26,487 bases of DNA. Source: JAPXSY01 sp034003585 (GTDB taxonomy: Bacteria; Verrucomicrobiota; Kiritimatiellia; RFP12; UBA1067). Shown here in pieces: positions 1 through 5,619 of this stretch. Position numbers and translations under genes: made by a program. The notes under the pieces were generated by a model, which saw nothing but the letters and a program-made list of their open reading frames with translations, did no database searches and was not told where the DNA came from. Numbering within the stretch: the stretch's first letter is position 1; the number at the start of each line of letters is the position of its first letter. The DNA lies in the NCBI GenBank assembly GCA_034003585.1, contig JAVEYH010000038.1:1-26487 (forward strand), in the 5' to 3' direction.

Positions 1-985
1 GGACCTCCTCGTGGACCGAGCGGTTCAGATGCTGGTGGAAGAGACGGTCGAGCGTGCTGCGCGAAACCCCCGCCGCGCCGGCAACCTCGTCGATGCCGAA
101 ACTGTCCGCGAGCTTTTCCCTGATGAAGCGCATGGCGTGGCGGACCTCCGGCACGCTGACAGCCGTGTGGTCGGTGCTCTGCCGCATCACGATGTCGCGG
201 GGCGGAATCAGGAACGGGGCCGCGGGCGGCGCCGCGCCGCGGAGGAGGCGGTCGAGCAGCGCCGCGCCCTCGTACCCGACGCGCGCGAGGTCGTGGACGA
301 TGCTGGAGAGCGGGACGGGCTGGTTGAGGCAGATGAGCTCATTGTTGTCTACGCCGAGGATGGCGACCTCTTCGGGCACAGCGAGGCCCGACGCGCGGCA
401 GACGTCCTCCACATTCGCGGCGTCATAATCGTTGTACGCGAGAACCGCAAGCGGCTTGGGCGCGTGGCGCAGGTGCCGTTCCAGCCAGCGCCGCATGCGT
501 TTCCAGTCCTCGCCAGACCGTCTGTTCGCCGCATCTTCCCAGATCCAAACCCCGGGGGTGTCCAGCCCCTGCGCCGCGCACCCGCGCACGAAGCCTTGCA
601 GCCGCAGGGCCTGGATCGGGGAGTGCGCGGTGGCGAACCATGCGGTGTGACGGAAGCCGCGCTCCGCGAAGTGTTCGGCGGCGAATACGCCGATCCGCGT
701 GTGGTCGCCCGCCACCCGCGGCAGGGGGATGTCGGGGCGGTAGAGCCCCAGATCCACCACCGGGATCCGGAGTTGCCGGAGGTAGCGGACCATGTCCCGG
801 CGCCGGTGGAACACGGTCAACACGCCATCCCCCGCCCAGCCGCGCGGGATGCGTCCCTGTTCGTCCACGGTCAGGTGCCAGTTGTGGCTGCAGGCGTACT
901 GACCGATACCCTGCCGGATCTGATGATCATACCACTCCATCAGGATCAGGATATTCCGCTGCTTCGGAAACGCGATGGATTGCAT
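1..985 (-). CDS. XylR-type transcriptional regulator (PBP1-like sensor + AraC HTH), 3'-truncated
   Basis: Read on the minus strand, the frame is open from an ATG at 985 to the window edge (328 codons), so the C-terminus is missing. Residues about 8-270 look like a periplasmic-binding-protein/LacI-type sugar sensor; the stretch GVDNNELICLNQPVPLSSI is close to the conserved segment of XylR and LacI sensors. A linker ending in RQSTD leads into the first AraC helix-turn-helix (IDEVAGAAGVSRSTLDRLF), after which the window ends. This is the domain order of E. coli XylR. The family binds a sugar in the N-terminal domain and activates catabolic genes through two AraC helix-turn-helix motifs. It is divergent from the oxidoreductase operon, which is its likely target. 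No Shine-Dalgarno is visible before 985; a later in-frame Met (about residue 19) would cut into the first strand of the sensor, so 985 is preferred. The ligand is unknown. Confidence 0.88.
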   Translation of the reverse strand, partial: MQSIAFPKQRNILILMEWYDHQIRQGIGQYACSHNWHLTVDEQGRIPRGWAGDGVLTVFHRRRDMVRYLRQLRIPVVDLGLYRPDIPLPRVAGDHTRIGVFAAEHFAERGFRHTAWFATAHSPIQALRLQGFVRGCAAQGLDTPGVWIWEDAANRRSGEDWKRMRRWLERHLRHAPKPLAVLAYNDYDAANVEDVCRASGLAVPEEVAILGVDNNELICLNQPVPLSSIVHDLARVGYEGAALLDRLLRGAAPPAAPFLIPPRDIVMRQSTDHTAVSVPEVRHAMRFIREKLADSFGIDEVAGAAGVSRSTLDRLFHQHLNRSVHEEV

Positions 986-991
986 GGCGAG

Positions 992-1021
992 AAAATACGC
1001 CTGTCGCAAAGCAGGATGCAA
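992..1021 (-). promoter_or_regulatory. Candidate sigma70-like promoter of the XylR-type regulator
   Basis: On the minus strand, TTGCAT (1021-1016) and TATTTT (997-992) are separated by 18 bp. The -10 box ends only six bases before the ATG at 985, so transcription would begin at or next to the start codon and give a leaderless or near-leaderless mRNA, which fits the absence of a ribosome binding site. This was read by eye and not tested. Confidence 0.35.
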
Positions 1022-1101
1022 CGGGAAAAACCAAAGAAGGGGACGGGAATTGCGGCCCGGGGGGAATTCGCCGCCGCAGCGGTTCGGTCCCGCGAAACGT
1101 G

Positions 1102-1139
1102 CCTGACGACATTACGCACACCCCTGACGAAATCATGCA
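1102..1139 (+). promoter_or_regulatory. Tandem 17-bp direct repeat, candidate AraC/XylR-type operator
   Basis: CCTGACGACATTACGCA (1102-1118) and CCTGACGAAATCATGCA (1123-1139) match at 14 of 17 positions and are separated by 4 bp. The 21-bp period puts both on the same face of the helix. This is the layout of the AraC I1-I2 half-sites, which are 17 bp with a 4-bp spacer. The second copy ends just before the expected -35 region of the oxidoreductase operon, where a class II activator would sit. The divergent neighbour encodes an AraC-type HTH protein. A much weaker similarity begins at 1000 (CCTGTCG) within the regulator's own promoter region. Confidence 0.6.
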
Positions 1140-1141
1140 CT

Positions 1142-1170
1142 GGAAAAATCCCATCCGGATGCGGTATCCT
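1142..1170 (+). promoter_or_regulatory. Weak, probably activator-dependent promoter of the Gfo/Idh operon
   Basis: A TATCCT at 1165-1170 is a fair -10 box. The hexamer 17 bp upstream, GGAAAA (1142-1147), is a poor -35. A weak -35 directly abutting a tandem repeat is typical of AraC-family-activated promoters. A start near 1177 would give a leader of about 33 nt carrying AGGAGG at 1197-1202. The placement is inferred from spacing only. Confidence 0.35.
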
Positions 1171-1209
1171 TTCCCTGAACGGCGGGATACGGCAAAAGGA
1201 GGAGCAGTG

Positions 1210-2613
1210 ATGAGAACCATGACGCGCAGGGAGGCGATGAGGGCCGGGGCGGCGGGGGCTTGGGCCGCGGCGTTTCCGACGATCATTCCGGCAACGGTGT
1301 TCGGGCAGGGTGCGCCGAGCAACACGATCCAGGTGGGACAGATCGGTTTCGGGCGGATCGCCCGCAGCATGGACGTGCCGGGGATCCTGACGTGTTCCGG
1401 TGTGCGGGTTGTCGCGATTTCCGATCTGGACACGAAACGGATGGCGCTGGGAAAGGCCTATCTGGACCAGATGTACGCCAACCGCGGCACCTCCGTGAAC
1501 GTGACGCTGCATCAGGACTACCGCGAGCTGCTGGCGCGCAGGGACATCGACGCCGTGTCCATCTCGACGCCGGACCACTGGCATAGCCAGCCCGCGGTGG
1601 AGGCGGCGTTCGCGGGCAAGGACGTGTACATGCAGAAGCCCGCCTCGCTGACCCTCACCGAGGGGCGGATCTTCAGCAACGCGATCCGCCAGAACCGGCG
1701 CGTCTTCCTGCTGGGGTCGCAGCAGCGCTCCGAATCGCAGTTCCACCGCGCGTGCGAGCTGGTGCGCAACGGCCGGCTCGGCAGCATCCGGGCCATCGAG
1801 GTCGGTTTGCCCGGCGATCCGGGCGGAGGGCGGAAGGAAGCCATGCCGGTGCCCCCGAACCTGAATTACGACATGTGGCTGGGCTCCACCCCCGCGGTGC
1901 CGTATACCGAGGACCGCGTCCACAGGCAGGACGACCCGAAGCTCACCTCGCGCCCGGGCTGGCTGCGGTGCGAGCAGTTCGGCGCGGGCATGATTACGGG
2001 ATGGGGCTCGCACCATCTCGACATCGCCCACTGGGCCATGGGATGGGAGGCGACCGGCCCGGTGGCGATCGAAGGCAAAGGGGCCTTCCACACCGGCGGC
2101 CTGTGGGATGTGCACGGCGCGTTCGATGTCACGCTGACCTATGCGGACGGCACGCGCATGCGCGTCTGGGACAAGTTCCCCATCGGCGTGCGCTTCATCG
2201 GCGAAAAGGGGTGGATCTTCGTGAGCCGCGGCTCGGTGAAGGTCACCGCTTCCGACCCCGGCTCTTCGGGACAGACCCTGAAACCGCTCGACGCGAGCGA
2301 CCCGAAACTGCTGGAGGGCGAGATCGGCGAAAACGGCGTGAAGCTGTACCGCCACCGCGGCCAGCACCACCAGAACTGGATCGACTGCATCCGTTCGCGC
2401 GCCGAGACGATCGTGCCGGCCGAGACGGCGCACCGCTCATGCAGCGCCTGCCTGCTGGCCCACATCGGCATGAAACTGGGGCGGAAATTGACGTGGGACC
2501 CCCAGGCCGAACACTTCGTGAACGACGATGCCGCCAACGCGATGCTGGCGCGCGAAGAGCGCGCGCCTTACGGCACGCGGCGCGCCTACGAGCGGCTGAG
2601 CAAAAAGGCGTGA
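1210..2613 (+). CDS. Tat-exported Gfo/Idh/MocA-family oxidoreductase
   Basis: Predicted NAD(P)-dependent sugar or polyol dehydrogenase of the Gfo/Idh/MocA family, 467 residues. The frame is open further upstream, but AGGAGG at 1197-1202 lies 7 nt before this ATG, and the protein then begins with a twin-arginine leader (TRREAMRAG, Arg6-Arg7) and a hydrophobic stretch to about residue 33. A Rossmann fold follows, with GFGRIA at 47-51. QKP at 142-144 takes the place of the family's usual EKP, and GSHHLDIAHW at 266-275 supplies the catalytic Asp271/His274 pair. Exported members in PVC bacteria are thought to carry their cofactor through Tat in folded form. It is the first gene of a rightward operon with the DUF6807 and URO-D-like genes (gaps of 48 and 43 nt), probably controlled by the divergent XylR-type regulator. 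The substrate cannot be read from sequence. Confidence 0.93.
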   Translation: MRTMTRREAMRAGAAGAWAAAFPTIIPATVFGQGAPSNTIQVGQIGFGRIARSMDVPGILTCSGVRVVAISDLDTKRMALGKAYLDQMYANRGTSVNVTLHQDYRELLARRDIDAVSISTPDHWHSQPAVEAAFAGKDVYMQKPASLTLTEGRIFSNAIRQNRRVFLLGSQQRSESQFHRACELVRNGRLGSIRAIEVGLPGDPGGGRKEAMPVPPNLNYDMWLGSTPAVPYTEDRVHRQDDPKLTSRPGWLRCEQFGAGMITGWGSHHLDIAHWAMGWEATGPVAIEGKGAFHTGGLWDVHGAFDVTLTYADGTRMRVWDKFPIGVRFIGEKGWIFVSRGSVKVTASDPGSSGQTLKPLDASDPKLLEGEIGENGVKLYRHRGQHHQNWIDCIRSRAETIVPAETAHRSCSACLLAHIGMKLGRKLTWDPQAEHFVNDDAANAMLAREERAPYGTRRAYERLSKKA

Positions 2614-2661
2614 CGGTCCGATGCCGGAACCACGGCAGATCCAGCAAAGTCAGAGCAGAAC

Positions 2662-3594
2662 ATGAAAAACCTCTTTTTTACCACCGCCGCACTGTGTGCC
2701 GCGTTGTTTTCCTTTCGTGTCTCCGCCGCGGAGACGCTGCGCGCGTTCCAGTCCGACAGCACCGTGGACATCTGGGTCGGCACGCGTTTTTTCACCAGCT
2801 ACCGGTACCGCACAGGCGAGAAGCTGCCGTATTTCTTCCCGGTCAACGGACCCTCCGGCGCGTCGGTCACCTCGGTGCGCAACCCGCAGTATCCGCATCA
2901 CGCCTCCCTGTGGTTCGGGTGCGACCGGGTGAACGGCGGCAACTATTGGCAGGACAAGATGGAGCGCGGGCGCATCCTCAGCGAGAGCCTCGTGCTGGAG
3001 GGTGCCCAACGCGGCACCAGCGCGGATCTGCCGAATGTCTCCGGCAAGGAAGTCATCCTCCGCCAGACCTGCGTCTGGCGGCGGCCCGACGCGCCGGAGC
3101 CGTTCCGCGACACCCGGCGCTATGTCCTCTCCGCGCCGTCGGCGGAACTGCGCGTGATTGACGCCGAGATCACGCTGGAGGCACTGACGGATGTGGTGAT
3201 CGAAAAGACCAACCACTCGCTCTTCAGTCTGCGCGCCGACCCGGCCTTCGCAATGGGTGCGGGCGGCACGATGCTCAATGCCGAAGGGCTCACGGGGGAG
3301 AAGGCGACCTTCGGCAAGGGTTCGCCGTGGATGGCGTTTTACGGACCCCGCGGCAACGGCGCGCAGGAGGGCATCGCCCTGTTCCAGCACCCCGCCAATC
3401 CGGGATACCCCGCGCCCTGGTTCACCCGCGACTACGGATTCCTCTCCCCCACGCCGATGTTCTGGCCCGCGGACGGCAAGGCCACAACGCTGAAGCGGGG
3501 CGGGACGCTGACGCTGCGCTACCGGGTGGTGGTGTTTGCGGGCGACGCGCAACGCGCGCGGCTCAGCGAACAGTTCGAGGCGTACGCGAAGTGA
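2662..3594 (+). CDS. Secreted DUF6807 (PmoA-like) protein
   Basis: A 310-residue protein with a clear Sec signal peptide (MKNLFFTTAALCAALFSFRVSAA, cleaved near residue 23). The mature part matches the DUF6807/PmoA-like family: an early PYFFPVNGPSG segment, then YPHHASLWFGCDRVNGGNYW at about residues 76-95 with the paired histidines, and a C-terminal FSPTPMFW-like block. The PmoA name of this family is historical and does not indicate methane oxidation. In PVC and Bacteroidota genomes these proteins commonly sit beside Gfo/Idh oxidoreductases, as here, and are thought to act on or bind a sugar-derived compound in the periplasm. The ribosome binding site is weak, but the signal peptide supports this start. 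The exact biochemical role is not known. Confidence 0.85.
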   Translation: MKNLFFTTAALCAALFSFRVSAAETLRAFQSDSTVDIWVGTRFFTSYRYRTGEKLPYFFPVNGPSGASVTSVRNPQYPHHASLWFGCDRVNGGNYWQDKMERGRILSESLVLEGAQRGTSADLPNVSGKEVILRQTCVWRRPDAPEPFRDTRRYVLSAPSAELRVIDAEITLEALTDVVIEKTNHSLFSLRADPAFAMGAGGTMLNAEGLTGEKATFGKGSPWMAFYGPRGNGAQEGIALFQHPANPGYPAPWFTRDYGFLSPTPMFWPADGKATTLKRGGTLTLRYRVVVFAGDAQRARLSEQFEAYAK

Positions 3595-3637
3595 CCGGAA
3601 CCGCCGGAGCGCGCTCCGCAAGACAAGGAACCGACAC

Positions 3638-4678
3638 ATGACCCCATCCCAGTGGGAGGCGCTGACCGCCGTGGTGCGGGGCGAACGCCCGGACCGGCCG
3701 CTCTGCGGGTTCATCGCGGACAGCCCCTGGCTGCCGGAGTGGACCGGCAAGGCCTCGATCCTCGATTACTACACGTCGGAAACCGTCTGGCTGGAGAGCC
3801 ATCTGCAGGCGGTGCGCACGTTTCCCGACGCGCTTTTCCTGCCGGGTTTCTGGAGCGAGTTCGGCATGTGCACCGAACCCTCCGCATTCGGATCGCGTCT
3901 GCTCTGGCACGAGCACGAACTGCCCTTTGCGGAACCCCTTGTACGGGGAAGCGAAACCGCGCTGAACCTCACGGTGCCCGACGTGCGCTCGGCCGGGTTG
4001 CTGCCGTTCACGCTGCGGCGCCTGGTCCGGATGCGTCCGGCGATCGAGGCCGAGGGCCATCTTCTGCGTTTCGCGGTCGCGCGCGGCCCGCTGAACATCG
4101 CCTCGTTCCTCATGGGCACAACCGAATTCCTGACCGCAATGCTGCTCGACCCCGACGGTACGCATGCCATGCTGGAGGTCATCACCGGTTTTCTGGAGGC
4201 GTGGATCCAAGCGCAGGCCGCGGCGATCCCGACCATCCGGGGCGTGATGATCCTGGATGACCTGGTCGGGTTCCTCGGCCCCGGGGAGGTGGACCGGTAC
4301 GCTATGCCGTATCTCCAGCGCGTTTTCGCGGCCATCGACAGTGACGTGCGCCTGTTTCACAACGATGCCAACGGAACGCTCTGCGCCCCGCACCTCGCGA
4401 AAGCGGGAATCAACCTGTTCAACTTCAGTTTCGAACACCCGCTCGCCGGGATGCTCGACCTGGCCGGCCCGGAGGTCACGCTGCTCGGCAACCTCGCGCC
4501 GCGCGACGTGCTGGCGAACGGCACGCCCGAACAGGTGCGTCAGGGCGTGGCCGCGATGAAGACGGCGTGGCGGCGCTCCGGCGCGCGCGTGATCCTCTCC
4601 TGCGGCGGCGGCCTGCCGCCGGGGGTCCCCACCGTGAATCTCCGCGCCTTTCTGGACGAGTCGGCATCCGGCGCGTAG
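3638..4678 (+). CDS. Uroporphyrinogen-decarboxylase-family (URO-D/MtaA-like) protein
   Basis: A 346-residue cytoplasmic protein with no signal peptide. The start is chosen for AAGGAA at 3625-3630, 7 nt before the ATG; the longer open frame upstream overlaps the previous gene and is not needed. The fold is that of URO-D and the MtaA/CmuA corrinoid methyltransferases. Around residue 239 there is FHNDANG in the place of the family's FHxCG segment, followed near 280 by LLGNLAPRDVLANGTPEQV and a C-terminal SCGGGLPPGVPTVNL. Catabolic loci of PVC bacteria carry many such paralogs. They are unlikely to make heme, since this gene sits with sugar-type enzymes. No corrinoid protein is next to it, so a methyl-transfer role is only a possibility. 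It ends 30 nt from the convergent isomerase gene. Confidence 0.85.
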   Translation: MTPSQWEALTAVVRGERPDRPLCGFIADSPWLPEWTGKASILDYYTSETVWLESHLQAVRTFPDALFLPGFWSEFGMCTEPSAFGSRLLWHEHELPFAEPLVRGSETALNLTVPDVRSAGLLPFTLRRLVRMRPAIEAEGHLLRFAVARGPLNIASFLMGTTEFLTAMLLDPDGTHAMLEVITGFLEAWIQAQAAAIPTIRGVMILDDLVGFLGPGEVDRYAMPYLQRVFAAIDSDVRLFHNDANGTLCAPHLAKAGINLFNFSFEHPLAGMLDLAGPEVTLLGNLAPRDVLANGTPEQVRQGVAAMKTAWRRSGARVILSCGGGLPPGVPTVNLRAFLDESASGA

Positions 4679-4708
4679 GCCCCGTCCCGCGCCCAAGCCC
4701 GGCGCCGG

Positions 4709-5587
4709 TCACATCCCGGACTGTTGGCGCATGACGGCGACCGCCTTGCGCCACGCGGCCTCGACATTTTGTTTGGGCCAGCCGCACTCGCACGACACGC
4801 CGCCGTCATAGCCGATATCGCGGAGCGCGCGGAAATAACCGCTGAAATCCTCGCCTTTCATGCCGGGCGCCGTGTGGCTCTCTTTTTCCGCAAGGTGGCA
4901 ATGGCGCAGCCGCGCGCCGGCCTTGCGGATCGACTCCGGCCCCTCCTCCTCGCACAGCATGTGGTAAAAGTCGGCCAGCAGCCGGATACGCGGATGGTTG
5001 ATCTCATCCACGTACCCGATCCCTTCGGCCACGGTGTTGAGCAGATTGGAGCCGCGCTTGTAGAGGGGTTCGAGCACGATCGTCACCCTGCGGCCGCTGA
5101 TCCGTTCGCCGAGTTGCCTGCAAAACGCGATGAACTGCTCCCTGCCCTTCTCCAGCGGCCATCCGTCGGGCACACGGCGCGCGCTGCCGCTGCCCAGCAC
5201 GATGAAGGGCATCCCGATCTCATCCGCGCGCCGGCAGGCCACTTCCGCGTACGCGAGCGCCAGGCCGTGGGCGGCCTCCGGGCCGGTGAGCCGGAACTCG
5301 GCGGAGAAGAAGCAGTTGCAGGCCCGGAGCGGGAGGGGACAGGCCCGGAGCGCCTCCCGCCGCGGCGCGAAGGCCGCGTCCGGAAGCTTCGGTTGCAGCG
5401 TGGCCTCCACCCCGCCCTCGAGAAAGGAGAACCCCGCCTCCTTGAGCGCCGCCGCCTTGCCGGGCGTCTCGCAAATCCCGAAGGCATAGCGTGCGGCAGG
5501 GGATTCGGCGGCCCATGCCGGGTTGAACGGTGCCGCCGCACCGGCGGCGGCCAGTGTGCGGATGAATCCTCTGCGGCTCGTTTTCAT
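4709..5587 (-). CDS. Tat-exported sugar isomerase/epimerase (hydroxypyruvate-isomerase-like TIM barrel)
   Basis: A 292-residue protein of the xylose-isomerase-like TIM-barrel (AP endonuclease 2) family. The ATG at 5587 follows a GGAGGGG ribosome binding site and begins a twin-arginine leader (SRRGFIRTLAAAGAA, Arg5-Arg6) with a cleavage-like AWAAE near 28. The metal-binding residues of the family are all visible: Glu173 in VLEPLY, Asp206 and His209 in LADFYHM, His231 in HCHLAE and Glu267 in SCECGW, so it should be active. Family members interconvert keto and aldo sugars or epimerise C3. Export suggests a substrate that is still extracytoplasmic, and pairing with the Tat-exported Gfo/Idh enzyme across the convergent junction fits periplasmic keto-sugar chemistry. 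It lies 32 nt after the beta-helix gene and is probably co-transcribed with it. Confidence 0.9.
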   Translation of the reverse strand: MKTSRRGFIRTLAAAGAAAPFNPAWAAESPAARYAFGICETPGKAAALKEAGFSFLEGGVEATLQPKLPDAAFAPRREALRACPLPLRACNCFFSAEFRLTGPEAAHGLALAYAEVACRRADEIGMPFIVLGSGSARRVPDGWPLEKGREQFIAFCRQLGERISGRRVTIVLEPLYKRGSNLLNTVAEGIGYVDEINHPRIRLLADFYHMLCEEEGPESIRKAGARLRHCHLAEKESHTAPGMKGEDFSGYFRALRDIGYDGGVSCECGWPKQNVEAAWRKAVAVMRQQSGM

Positions 5588-5619
5588 TCTGCTGTCCCCT
5601 CCACCCCTTTCCCGACCGG

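Noticed and set aside
640..1209. An extended N-terminus for the Gfo/Idh oxidoreductase
   Set aside because: The upstream part overlaps the divergent regulator, has no domain character, and the ATG at 1210 has a strong ribosome binding site and begins a twin-arginine leader.
2662..3594. Methane monooxygenase subunit, suggested by the PmoA family name
   Set aside because: The protein is soluble and secreted with one signal peptide and lacks the membrane helices of particulate methane monooxygenase; the family name is historical.
4679..4708. A terminator between the convergent URO-D-like and isomerase genes
   Set aside because: The 30-bp gap is GC-rich with no clear stem followed by T residues in either direction.
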